Both the position numbers and the translations under genes were made by a program. 50,077 nucleotides of DNA from CAZEAN01 sp964510225 (GTDB lineage: Bacteria > Planctomycetota > Planctomycetia > Isosphaerales > Isosphaeraceae): contig CAZEAN010000036.1 of NCBI GenBank assembly GCA_964510225.1, positions 1-50,077 of the forward strand, read 5' to 3'. Shown in pieces: positions 26,989 to 35,276 of this stretch (positions are counted from its first letter, which is position 1; every line of letters begins with the position of its first letter). Under the pieces are notes generated by a model. The model saw only the letters and a list, made by a program, of their open reading frames with translations, did not search any database and was not told where the DNA came from.

Positions 26989-27435
26989 ATGTTCTATCCT
27001 TTAGCATTGGCGCTACTCCTGCCCGCTACCGTTGGATGCCAACCTGCAACGACCGACCATGAACTCCATCAGGGGACATGGTCAGTCCTGGAGTCTGTCC
27101 GGGACGGGGTTACGGCACCACCGGACCTCTTGGAGTCGATTCAACGGGTCGTTGAGGGGGACCGGATCGTCTGGAGCCGCGACGGTCGCTCCTTTGCCGC
27201 GACTCGGTTTGAGCTCAACCCAGAGTCCACCCCCAAGGAGCTTATTCTCATCCCAGAAGGCGGCCGCAATCGCGACCAACGAATCAAGGCGATCTACAAG
27301 TTCGAGGGTAATCGGCTGACGATCTGTACTGCGGATCCCGACGAACCCTTCCCAACCGCTTTTGAGGCGAAAGCTGGGAGCAAAGTAACGTTGATGGTCT
27401 TCAAACGAGTCACACCAGAACCTGGAAGTTGGTAA
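26989..27435 (+). CDS. TIGR03067-like lipoprotein
   Basis: 148 residues. The N-terminus is a lipoprotein signal with Cys17 (LLLPATVGC). The domain shows LHQGTWSVLESVRDG, then ILIPEGGRNRDQRIKAIYKFEGNRLTICTA and a terminal ATTLMVFKR-type strand, the pattern of a repeat-family domain common in planctomycetes (TIGR03067). No enzyme activity is known for the family. Probably attached to a membrane. It lies 98 bases after the FAH gene in the same direction. Confidence 0.8.
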   Translation: MFYPLALALLLPATVGCQPATTDHELHQGTWSVLESVRDGVTAPPDLLESIQRVVEGDRIVWSRDGRSFAATRFELNPESTPKELILIPEGGRNRDQRIKAIYKFEGNRLTICTADPDEPFPTAFEAKAGSKVTLMVFKRVTPEPGSW

Positions 27436-27530
27436 AGATTCAGGACTCGGCGAGTGGACTCAGCTTTTTGTAACATGGATGCTTCAGGCGGTTGTACGGT
27501 CTTCAAGAGCGATACAGAAGGGTCAAGCAA

Positions 27531-28247
27531 ATGGCACTGACAACAAATGAAGACCATGCTGTCCAAGACACGATGCAGCACTTAAATCACGCTGTTCATC
27601 GTTTTTTTATGGCGTCGTCGGTTCCGCAAGTTCAAGAGCGGGCCTTTGAGTGCTTCGGTCACTTGAAGCGTGGCCGTGAAGCACTTGAGCAGTTTTTCGA
27701 TGAATTTGACATCACCCAAGGTCAGTTTTCGCCGAGGCAAGCCGCGCAAGTAGCACGATCCGCCAATCATCTGACTCAGATCCTCCAGAGATTGGAGAGA
27801 CAGATCCAACCAGGCCGGTTTAGTGGAGAGGCTTCCGGGCTCAGTGACCTCATTAATGTCGTGACCACTTTTAATGCGGATGTCGGTGCTTGGGCCTCAG
27901 ATCTCAACAATCGGCCCGAATTCCTCAATCCGTCTGCCGAATCAGAAAGCGAAACGCCGCCTGCTCCCCCAACGAAGCCTCGCTTGAAGGAACGGATCAA
28001 AGGGGCAACCCCAGAGCAGTGGGTGACGCTTGCGCTCTTCGTCCTCGTTCCCCTCGTTACTGCAGGGACCGTTGGCGTGCGTTACTTTGGTCCCGTTGAG
28101 TTGTTTAACGCACCGCAACCAATTGAGGTCGCCGACGAAGCTGCTTCGACAACAGATCAGGTAGAGCCAGCCAACCCCTTAGATCAGCCCGAGCCGACCT
28201 TTGACGACCTCCTCGAAGACGATCAAAGCCTCTTCAACTCCCGGTAA
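27531..28247 (+). CDS. Unrecognised membrane-anchored protein
   Basis: 238 residues from the ATG at 27531; a GAAGGG about nine bases upstream supports it weakly, and an earlier ATG at 27492 is in frame. The first 125 residues are helical, with FFMASSVPQVQERAFECFGHL and REALEQFFDEFDI and heavy Gln/Arg content, perhaps a helical bundle or coiled coil. A Pro-rich linker follows (about 145-160). One transmembrane helix (TLALFVLVPLVTAGTVGVRYF, about 177-197) and an acidic tail end the protein. The layout suits a cytoplasmic helical domain anchored by a C-terminal helix. No family recognised. Confidence 0.6.
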   Translation: MALTTNEDHAVQDTMQHLNHAVHRFFMASSVPQVQERAFECFGHLKRGREALEQFFDEFDITQGQFSPRQAAQVARSANHLTQILQRLERQIQPGRFSGEASGLSDLINVVTTFNADVGAWASDLNNRPEFLNPSAESESETPPAPPTKPRLKERIKGATPEQWVTLALFVLVPLVTAGTVGVRYFGPVELFNAPQPIEVADEAASTTDQVEPANPLDQPEPTFDDLLEDDQSLFNSR

Positions 28248-28536
28248 TGTATGGCGAGAAGAAATGAACTGTTCTTGAAGCCAAAACGACTTTAAAAGAT
28301 CTTGAAACTTGCAAATACTGAGTTACAAGATCCGCGACGTACGTCAACTGCTTTATGTAAGCACTCGGTCAACATCAGGAAGGCATACGGCGAACTTGAG
28401 CCGGATCCGTCAGGCAGCGGACGCGGTCTCTGAAGCAGTAGGCTTACCGCTACACTTTCTTGCTTAAAGGAGCGATGTAAGGAACAGCATCTTGGCAATC
28501 TCAGAAGACCACGGAACGGTTACCCATTTTCAATAG
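28248..28536 (+). other. Non-coding stretch after the 238-residue gene
   Basis: No credible open frame was seen in these 289 bases, which end at a terminator-like hairpin. It may be a long 3' untranslated region or an unrecognised small RNA. I looked for tRNA, SRP-RNA and RNase P-type core sequences and found none convincing. Confidence 0.35.
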
Positions 28537-28560
28537 AGACTTCGATCAGGGGTCTTTTTT
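28537..28560 (+). terminator. Rho-independent terminator-like hairpin
   Basis: AGACTTC (28537-28543) pairs with GGGGTCT (28549-28555) across a five-base GATCA loop, with two G-U pairs, and a run of T follows to 28560. It lies about 290 bases after the 238-residue gene and could end its transcript or that of an unknown RNA. Confidence 0.5.
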
Positions 28561-28615
28561 GGTACTAACCTCAGTTATTCAAAATGATTGCAAGACATCA
28601 CCATTTGATTTTTAA

Positions 28616-28760
28616 TAAATAAGACCTAACAACTATGTCATGGTCAAGCTCCGCTTTAACGCGACGATCGTCCCGGAACCGTCTGGACTCGTACTCACGT
28701 CGCTTAGCATTAGCGCCACGCTTGGCCCGACACGGCTACGCGTTCGAAGACGCAAGATGG
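28616..28760 (+). pseudogene. C-terminal remnant of a PEP-CTERM protein
   Basis: In the frame of the ATG at 28640 the translation reads NATIVPEPSGLVLTSLS and then RLRVRRRK. The VPEP (28670-28681), hydrophobic stretch and Arg-rich end are the three parts of a PEP-CTERM sorting tag. An in-frame TAA lies just upstream (around 28616) and no signal peptide or body precedes it. The hydrophobic stretch is interrupted by polar residues, as expected in decay. This is therefore read as a gene fragment rather than a small gene. Confidence 0.45.
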
Positions 28761-29318
28761 TGAAAGCAACAGAGCAACTACAGATCTCAAGTCTTCCGTC
28801 GATCGCCTCTAACTTATTGTCGCCTTCTTCTCTGCCCACGCTCAACGGTTCGTAGAGCAAGGAGTATGAGCTTAACCTATTGTCGATAGTGGGGTCAAAG
28901 AGCTTAGCTTAGGGGGACAGTGACTGGCTTGTCCCAGCATCATTACCAACGTCTATTCTCCACACCCGTCGGTACCACGCCTCTCAACCGCTGGTTACAA
29001 GATGTGATTTAGGAGCGAAATGTTCCGAGAGTTGCTCTGGTAGCGCCTCTAGGTTGCTTGAGGAACGTTGTGAATTTTGCACACGAGACGTGCAGAAATG
29101 AAAATTCAAACACGCTTCTTTTTATTTTGCTTAATCCATTCAACGTTCTTGCACTCATAAAGATCGGTGGTAAGAGTGACTCCCACGGCTTTGGGGCCTT
29201 CTCCGGACGTTGATGTATCTTCTGTCTCTCAATGTGATCTCCGAGGTGCTCTCGGGGTTTCCATTGTTTCTTTAGGTAGTTTGATTAACAAATCTCAAAT
29301 TCAGACAAGGAAGATTCA
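28761..29318. other. Gene-poor stretch before the broken PEP-CTERM gene
   Basis: No open frame worth calling lies in these 558 bases, which appear more AT-rich than the surroundings. A short hairpin (GGGACA at 28914-28919 with TGTCCC at 28930-28935) has no T-tract. The last part probably holds the former promoter and leader of the next gene: AAGGAAG at about 29308-29314 sits just before its ATG. Confidence 0.4.
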
Positions 29319-30006
29319 ATGAGTTTTTTGATCAGGTGTCTTGCACCCATCGTCTTACTCGCGATGGGTTCTGGGGTGCAAGCCGACATCATGTTCCCTA
29401 CCCGTAGCATTGCCACACAGACCCTGTCATCGCCACTGTTTGGCGGGAGGGATGTGTCGATTACGGCGGAAGGAAATCAACACTAAGGTTTTGATCCAGC
29501 CTCGGGCACGGCGGATGTCACTTCGGACTTCAAAGGGTCCGACTTCCGCGATCCCACCGACCCCGGCGCTTTCCTGGAGTACGATCTCTACAATACAACG
29601 ACGATGCGTACGTTCATAGAGAACGCCGATAGTACGTTCGATGTTTCGTTTGTAGTGCTTTTCCGAATTACGTATCACGATTGGTGCCCTGGAGGGGCTG
29701 ACCTTTGAGACGCTGGATTTCAGAGCATTCTACGCTTCTGGGATTACTTCCATCCCTTTCCCACCCAATACCCCACTTCTATCTCCAGAAACGCTGACGA
29801 TTTTCGTCAAGTCAGATCCAACGGGCACGTTCGCGCCGGGCACGACGATCGGGACCAGTTCCGACCGTGTCGTAACCATCCTCCAAGTCATCCCTGAGCC
29901 GTCAAGTCTCACCCTCGGTTTCGTGGGTGCTGGTCTCGTCGGGGCTGCGCTGGTTCACTATCGCCGCCTCACTAGACGTTTCGAAATCGAAGCTGACACC
30001 GAGTAA
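29319..30006 (+). pseudogene. Broken PEP-CTERM sorting-domain protein
   Basis: An ATG at 29319 with AAGGAAG upstream begins a typical signal peptide (MSFLIRCLAPIVLLAMGSG). The frame meets a TAA at 29484-29486 after GNQH, yet the same frame continues with sensible protein (GFDPASGTADVTSDFKGSDF, EYDLYNTTTM) to about 29680. The reading then moves by one frame to GALEGLTFETLDF and ends with VIPEPSSLTLGFVGAGLVGA and an Arg-rich tail, the PEP-CTERM tag (PEP at 29893-29901), stopping at 30004-30006. Two faults, a nonsense codon and a frameshift, break what was a roughly 228-residue exported protein. The tag is normally cut by an exosortase, which is not in the window. Sequencing error is the alternative. 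Confidence 0.75.
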
Positions 30007-30393
30007 AGGTGACCGTCAGCAACCCAATCCGTAGCCTCAATGCTGAACTGTGTCGCGTCCAGATTTGGTTCAAATTGGCCATTACGTAAGGGCGTGACTT
30101 TGGATCGCCTGTGTGGATGGGGCACGTATCAGAAATCGCATGGCGGCACGAGTGAGTACCGCCGTCCACGAAGCGGACTGCATCACTCTAGCGATTAGGC
30201 TACAGACCTCATTGACGATCGATGGCGGGGTCTCCGACCACTTCTTCCCCAACCCGCATCATTGCGCTCCACAGCCCGACTGCAGTCGGGCTGCCATTAA
30301 CGACAGACTCGATGCGTTGCACACGTGTTGTAGATGAGGACTCTTACCTCGGCAATTTCCCATCTGGAAAACCAGTGATTGTTCGTGGCCAGA
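30007..30393. other. Intergenic stretch with a perfect palindrome
   Basis: These 387 bases lie between the broken PEP-CTERM gene and the GDPD gene. The only clear structure is the 22-bp palindrome at 30272-30293. A 77-codon open frame at 30222-30455 has no family signal and overlaps the GDPD gene, so it is not called. Confidence 0.4.
30272..30293. repeat. Perfect 22-bp palindrome
   Basis: CAGCCCGACTG is followed directly by its reverse complement CAGTCGGGCTG with no spacer. It could be a dyad operator, a mobile repeat unit of the REP type, or a cruciform-forming site. It lies about 100 bases downstream of the GDPD stop, but there is no T-tract on either side. Confidence 0.7.
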
Positions 30394-31212
30394 CTAAGGG
30401 TTCGTTGGATCTGCAAAGTAAGAGTCGTAGATCGAATCGATCTGAAACTCCTTGACGCCAAGTTTCAAGAGTTTCCGGGTGTCGCTTTCAGCGGCTTGCA
30501 GAGGTGCATCAAGGCCGAAGTAGTGGAAGGCGTTGATCGAAGGGACAACAGGGACGCCCAGCGACTGTGCCCACGCCACCGTTTCCTGATCCAAGATCCG
30601 TCCGTGTTCAAAGAGGAAGTAGTGGCGCGAGACATCCTCCCCTGCCTCCAGGGCAGCCTTGAGTTCAAGACGATTGGCTCCGATCCGGGCTTTACCCGAG
30701 AAGAACTCCTTGGATTGTGCGGTACCGATGACGTAGGCCGACTTCAGGAGGTTATTCTCTCGGAGCGACGATTCCATTCGCTCGAAGAATTGAGTGGGGT
30801 GGTCAGCGCCTTTGGTATCGAGCATGAGTCGGATCCGCCCGCCACAGGCTTTGGTGAATTCGTCAAACGTCAACGGGCGATGATGGCCAGGGTCGGACCG
30901 GAGTTCATCAATCTCCTCCCAGGTCATCTCAGTTAATCGACGGCGATCACCATAATAGCGCTGGAAGGTAGCATCGTGATGGGCAACCAATTCACCGTCG
31001 GCGCTTTCTTGAATATCGACTTCAATCATCCAGTAGCCGCGTCGCACCGCCTCCTCGATCGCCGGTAGGCTGTTCTCGATGATGGACTCGGTCACCACTC
31101 CGCCTCGATGGGCAATGAGGTGCACTGGCGTTTCTTTTTGAGTGGTGCCTGGATCTTGAAGCCCCGAGGCGAGAAACGGGATAAGACTGACGAGTGTGAG
31201 TGAATGAATCAT
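30394..31212 (-). CDS. Exported glycerophosphodiester phosphodiesterase family protein
   Basis: 272 residues with a short signal peptide (about 1-20). The GDPD catalytic set is present: LIAHRGGVVTESIIENSLPA (His, Arg, Glu), YWMIEVDIQESADGELVAHHD (metal-binding Glu and Asp, general-base His) and LMLDTKG. The final GVKEFQIDSIYDSYF contains the usual late Asp strand. The enzyme would release alcohols from glycerophosphodiesters outside the cytoplasm, using a divalent metal. No strong ribosome site is visible. The Tat-exported gene on the same strand lies 98 bases upstream. Confidence 0.9.
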   Translation of the reverse strand: MIHSLTLVSLIPFLASGLQDPGTTQKETPVHLIAHRGGVVTESIIENSLPAIEEAVRRGYWMIEVDIQESADGELVAHHDATFQRYYGDRRRLTEMTWEEIDELRSDPGHHRPLTFDEFTKACGGRIRLMLDTKGADHPTQFFERMESSLRENNLLKSAYVIGTAQSKEFFSGKARIGANRLELKAALEAGEDVSRHYFLFEHGRILDQETVAWAQSLGVPVVPSINAFHYFGLDAPLQAAESDTRKLLKLGVKEFQIDSIYDSYFADPTNP

Positions 31213-31310
31213 CAGTGGATCTTACTTGAGGTTGATGTCCAAGTTCTAAAAGAGATTTTCGAGGAGCAACACCAAAGGGAGATCAGGAGTCGCTCCTCTG
31301 AGTTCCGAGG

Positions 31311-32840
31311 TCAGACTCCGAGTGCGGCTCGCGTTCGTTCGACCAGTCCATTATCCCGCGCACCTGAGCCAGTGAGGCTGTACATACTGGTGGCGAGGAA
31401 TTGGTTGCGGAACTTCGGAGTTACGTTGTCGAAATCCTCGAGGACCGCCGAGCTAAACTTGTAGTCGTGAGCGTCATTACCTTTGAGGAAGATCAGACGT
31501 CGTGCCGCTTGGATCAGAGAGTTTGCGTTCGATCCGCTCTCAAGATAAGCCAGCGCCTTACGGGCTGCTTGGTCTCGGTTACCGCTAACGTCGGCGAAGA
31601 TTTCTTCTAAGGATTCGACACCACTCCCTGAGGGATCTACCGGTTCGATCTTGCCGATCGCCAGGTCTCGGACCCTACCTCGTCCTTCCATTGCCTCCCG
31701 GAACATCGGTAGGAAGGCGGCATTCTGGAGCATCACGAGGAGTCGCGTTCGGTCTTGGGCTGCCGTCCGATACGCGAAGTGCATGGCGTTTGTTGTGGTG
31801 ACAGCGTGAAGACCAACGATCCCCGGCTGTCTCATCAACAACTCTCCAGCCGAGTTGAAGAGGGCGTCCCAGATCGATTGTGGGCTGACACCTCGATTCA
31901 GGAGTTGCGCAACCGCCTGGGAGCCTTCTTCAGGAGTCCCTTGGTACAAGACTCCGAGGAGTTCGCGTGTTGCGTCCTGATCGGGCGAGCCTCCCTCCCA
32001 ATCCTCTTGAATCTGGGTCACCAGTGCCAGATTCTGACGCCAAGGGCGGTCGGCATCGAGGTCGTGTTCTGCAGGATTCTGACCGTCATGCTTCAGAAGT
32101 GCATAAGCAAGTGAACGAAGGACAGGCTCGGCATGATGCCAGCCGATGCACTGTAAGGTCCGATAACTGTTGGCGACGTAAATTGCTTTGTGACCGATCG
32201 ATCGGAAGTCGCGTGCCCCGAGCCAGAAGAAAAGTTCATAAATGTCGTTCATTCCCGAAGTCCGGGCTAATGAGGCAATGGCGGCATCGGCGGCGGGCTC
32301 ATCCCAACGTTCCATGGCATCGAGGAACATCTTCCGCGCATTCCGTGACGAAGGGACCGCCGACTCATCAACCGGCGCCATTGTCCAATTCCCTTCCTCC
32401 ACGTCGCGCGCCTGAGCACTCTTGAAATAATCAAGTGCCCAGAAAATCGGGAGCCAACGATCGGAGTCGGGCGAGTTGAGGCTTGCCAAGTGCGCTGAGT
32501 TCACGACTAAGACAGAGTGGAACTTGAACCCGACGCTCGGCCTCGGCTGCACGTTACGGACCCCAGCAAGCAAGAGCGCTGCGAGGACGTCACGATAACC
32601 GGTCCCCTGCTGGATTCTTGCCCCGACCTCCTCTAATAGTTGGCTTCGGGGTGTCGTTTCCAAGAGCCGGACCAACGGCTCAATCCCCGGATCGAGACGG
32701 ACCAATGCCGGATCAAGTTTCGCTTCAGCGGCGGAGACCGGCTTCAGTCCTCCCAAGAGCGCCGACTCGCCAAACCCGAGGAGTGCACCCGTCGCTGCTG
32801 TCTGCTTGAGGAAATGTCTCCGACCTGTGCGCAACGCCAT
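31311..32840 (-). CDS. Tat-exported protein of unknown function
   Basis: 509 residues from the ATG at 32840, which has GGGAG about nine bases upstream. The frame is open to 32924, but the Tat signal fixes the start: RRHFLKQTAATGALLGFG has the twin arginine, hydrophobic core and SAAEAK cleavage region. The mature protein is helical throughout. Segments such as GVRNVQPRPSVGFKFHSVLVVNS and YVANSYRTLQCIGWHHAEPVLRS carry His, Cys and Trp that could bind a cofactor, which would fit Tat export of a folded protein. I recognise no named domain. Similar unassigned Tat proteins are common in planctomycetes. Confidence 0.75.
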   Translation of the reverse strand: MALRTGRRHFLKQTAATGALLGFGESALLGGLKPVSAAEAKLDPALVRLDPGIEPLVRLLETTPRSQLLEEVGARIQQGTGYRDVLAALLLAGVRNVQPRPSVGFKFHSVLVVNSAHLASLNSPDSDRWLPIFWALDYFKSAQARDVEEGNWTMAPVDESAVPSSRNARKMFLDAMERWDEPAADAAIASLARTSGMNDIYELFFWLGARDFRSIGHKAIYVANSYRTLQCIGWHHAEPVLRSLAYALLKHDGQNPAEHDLDADRPWRQNLALVTQIQEDWEGGSPDQDATRELLGVLYQGTPEEGSQAVAQLLNRGVSPQSIWDALFNSAGELLMRQPGIVGLHAVTTTNAMHFAYRTAAQDRTRLLVMLQNAAFLPMFREAMEGRGRVRDLAIGKIEPVDPSGSGVESLEEIFADVSGNRDQAARKALAYLESGSNANSLIQAARRLIFLKGNDAHDYKFSSAVLEDFDNVTPKFRNQFLATSMYSLTGSGARDNGLVERTRAALGV

Positions 32841-32996
32841 GATCTCAGGCTCCCTGGAGAGGCAGAGGGATATCTGTTCTGATTGGAAAGGACGCGGCGA
32901 TCGATCGGATCGCTCGGAATGCACCTTTCACTTTCCAGGGTCCACGATCCGTGTAATCACTGACAAGGGTCTACTTGCTGTTTCGACGCCTGGCGG

Positions 32997-34073
32997 TCAA
33001 TACTGATCCGCGCTGATTACTTCTCGGCCGTTAACAGTTCCTAAGGCCCTCCAGACCTGACCATCAATCGAATCTTTTAGGAACGAAACCGAACCGTCTG
33101 CGTAGAGTGCATTGACCCCACCGGGATGAAAGCTCCGTGCGGTGATTGCCGCGAAGGTTGGTCCACCGCGTTTTTCGCGACGGCTGTTCAAATCGAGATC
33201 GCTGTATTCTCCGTTCGGTCCACCCGCGATCTGCGTATTTGGAGGCCATGCGGTAGTAATCCCCGCATGATGAACGCCAGACTCCACCCACTCCGTATGA
33301 CCTCCGCTCCGAAACGCGCACCCCCCCTGCCCCAAGTATTCCGGGGCGACTTGGTAAGGATCTGCGGTCGGAGGAGGGATATCATTTGGGTCATTGATGT
33401 TGATCAGACCGGTCGTAGAGCAATCGCGGTAGTAAGCTTGATACGCTTTGCCTTCGGTGAGGAGAAGGGTTTGAGTGAGCCCATCACGAAACTCTGCCCA
33501 GCGTCGGGACTGATTGGGACCAAATGCTGACCGGTTCTTCTGGGTGCTTCCTGGACCTCCCCAGACAAACCAATCACCTTCAACATACCCGTAGTTGCAG
33601 ACGCTCATGCGACCGCCGCGCTCGTGTGTGAACGTGGTCTCACTCGCCTCGCTCGGGCAAACTAAAAGGGTGATGTAGGTCGCAGTGGCGGTCGTGTTGG
33701 GAGGATCGTACATGTCCACGTTGAAGTTGAGCGCATCAAAAATCGGGCCCTGCTCAGCAAATGGGAGAATCCTAGGATGCGCACCCAGGCTATTCGTCCA
33801 CGCAACCTCTGTGGGGCTTTCACCGATGATTACGAGCGTCGGGGGAAGGACCCCGAGCGTTGAGCTGTAGTTATGTAACGCCAGGCCAATTTGTTTGAGA
33901 TTATTGATGCACTGGGCTCGCCGTGCGGCTTCGCGGGCTGCCTGGACGGCCGGAAGAAGCAAGGCGATCAAAACACCGATGATGGCGATCACCACCAAGA
34001 GTTCAATCAACGTAAAGCCAAGTCGACGCAGACGGAATCTTTGTGGATTCACTCTGAACGGACACAAGAACAT
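32997..34073 (-). CDS. DUF1559 prepilin-like protein
   Basis: 358 residues; GAGGAAG lies about six bases upstream of the ATG. The N-terminus has a type IV pilin-like methylation site and helix (GFTLIELLVVIAIIGVLIA) followed by AAREAARRAQCINNLKQIGL, the hallmark of the planctomycete DUF1559 family. The C-terminus carries the family's H-x9-DG motif (FHPGGVNALYADGSVSFL). Planctomycete genomes carry large numbers of these, probably made by a type II secretion/pilus-like system and placed in the envelope; the role is not settled. It stands between the Tat-exported gene and the NagB-like gene on the same strand. Confidence 0.95.
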   Translation of the reverse strand: MFLCPFRVNPQRFRLRRLGFTLIELLVVIAIIGVLIALLLPAVQAAREAARRAQCINNLKQIGLALHNYSSTLGVLPPTLVIIGESPTEVAWTNSLGAHPRILPFAEQGPIFDALNFNVDMYDPPNTTATATYITLLVCPSEASETTFTHERGGRMSVCNYGYVEGDWFVWGGPGSTQKNRSAFGPNQSRRWAEFRDGLTQTLLLTEGKAYQAYYRDCSTTGLININDPNDIPPPTADPYQVAPEYLGQGGCAFRSGGHTEWVESGVHHAGITTAWPPNTQIAGGPNGEYSDLDLNSRREKRGGPTFAAITARSFHPGGVNALYADGSVSFLKDSIDGQVWRALGTVNGREVISADQY

Positions 34074-34277
34074 CGGACACTTCCTCTTAATTCAGTCTGC
34101 CAACGCGCAATGTCGGTCCGATCGCGGGACCTAAAGCGAAACGACAAGCTGATTTTTTGGGGTGCAATCACCAATCTATCGGATCGGCATCCTTCAATCA
34201 AGAACGACATCTGTCAGGCGGAGGACCGAATGTCGATGATTGACCACCTCAAACGAAGACGCGAGTCAAAGGAATGC

Positions 34278-35228
34278 TCAGTTCATCTCGGGTTCGAGTG
34301 GACCTGCCAACTCACGCAGAAAGAAGAGTCGGCCCGGCAGGGTCGGCATGAAGGTACTCGGGATCCAGGGGTCAGGACCATAACGAAGCGTCATCCAGAG
34401 GCTGGTTCCCTGCCATTGCATCCCTCGACCGAGTGCTCCGTCCGCTCCTCCGATGATTTGGTCGGCCTGAAGGAAGAGTCCAGGGCCGATCGTGTTCGCA
34501 AAGGCAGGGACGAGGGTGGTCCGACTCCGGAAGCTGGTGATGGCGTTTTGCTCGATGGTGAGCGGGTGGAGGATTGCCCCGAGTCGGTGTGTGGCTTCTT
34601 TCCAATCTTCTACTGAGGAATACTCCGCAGCAAAGTGCGGTTCCCAAAACGCAATATGACAGACTCGTCCGATCCCGAAGATTACAACCAGTTCCGCCCC
34701 TTTTTGCTTGAGCTTGGCGATCCGGTCTCCAAACGTCGGGAGGTCCTCCTTGGTGGCAAACCAACGATTCTGAGGGAGTGTTGAGAGGTTCCCGAGAGGC
34801 CCGTAGAATGCGGACTCCATCGCATTACGGAAAGCGCCGGGATCGTCTGGAGGAAGGGTGTTTCCGTCAGCATCGGACCACTCGTCCATGTTGAAGCCAT
34901 GAACATGATCCGCGGAGACGCCCCATTCTTTGAGGAAGTAGACAGCCCAGCGGTACATCCCCATCGGTCCGACGGGGAGGATCATTGCGAGATCGCGTCC
35001 AGCACGTCGGCTCTCAGTGATCGCCATCGCGATCTCGTGCCCCATCATGATGTCGAAGTCTTCAAGGCTCGCGCATTGGACTGGTTCGAACCGCTCATGC
35101 CACCAAGGTTGTCGCTCCGTGATGGCACCGGGAGGATGGGTACAGCAAGCGTCAATCTTGGCAAGGTCCCAGCCGGAGGGCAAAAAGCCCTCCATCATCG
35201 AGCCCTTGAACGTACTGAGAAGATTCAT
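34278..35228 (-). CDS. NagB-like glucosamine-6-phosphate deaminase homologue with altered active site
   Basis: 316 residues; GAGGA lies about nine bases upstream of the ATG. The NagB/6-phosphogluconolactonase-like fold is shown by LAMILPVGPMGMYRW (phosphate-loop position), HVHGFNMDEWSD (keeps the proton-acceptor Asp of FNMDEY) and GIGRVCHIAFWEP. In the last, canonical NagB reads GxGxDGHIAFNEP: the His and Glu are kept, but the catalytic-pair Asp is Val and the Gly is Cys. The phosphate loop also has Pro where NagB has Thr. The usual length is 260-270 residues, so the extra 50 residues at both ends are an extension. Deaminase activity is doubtful; a different sugar-phosphate or lactone reaction is possible. 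It follows the fusion gene by 48 bases and may share its transcript. Confidence 0.75.
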   Translation of the reverse strand: MNLLSTFKGSMMEGFLPSGWDLAKIDACCTHPPGAITERQPWWHERFEPVQCASLEDFDIMMGHEIAMAITESRRAGRDLAMILPVGPMGMYRWAVYFLKEWGVSADHVHGFNMDEWSDADGNTLPPDDPGAFRNAMESAFYGPLGNLSTLPQNRWFATKEDLPTFGDRIAKLKQKGAELVVIFGIGRVCHIAFWEPHFAAEYSSVEDWKEATHRLGAILHPLTIEQNAITSFRSRTTLVPAFANTIGPGLFLQADQIIGGADGALGRGMQWQGTSLWMTLRYGPDPWIPSTFMPTLPGRLFFLRELAGPLEPEMN

Positions 35229-35276
35229 GAGCAGTAGTCCTCAAAGTCCTCGCGGGGATGTACGGAAGACTGGGTA

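Noticed and set aside
28360..28420. Possible SRP-RNA-like GGTCA...GGAAGG segment
   Set aside because: The bases around the tetraloop do not form the conserved helix 8 and symmetrical loop of SRP RNA.
28914..28935. GGGACA/TGTCCC hairpin
   Set aside because: A short stem with a long loop and no T-run, in a decaying region; not enough for a terminator or RNA call.
30222..30455. 77-codon open frame on the plus strand
   Set aside because: It overlaps the end of the GDPD gene, spans the palindrome and has no recognisable family or ribosome site.
33891..34616. 241-codon open frame on the plus strand
   Set aside because: It overlaps the start of the DUF1559 gene and the end of the NagB-like gene, both strongly supported on the minus strand.
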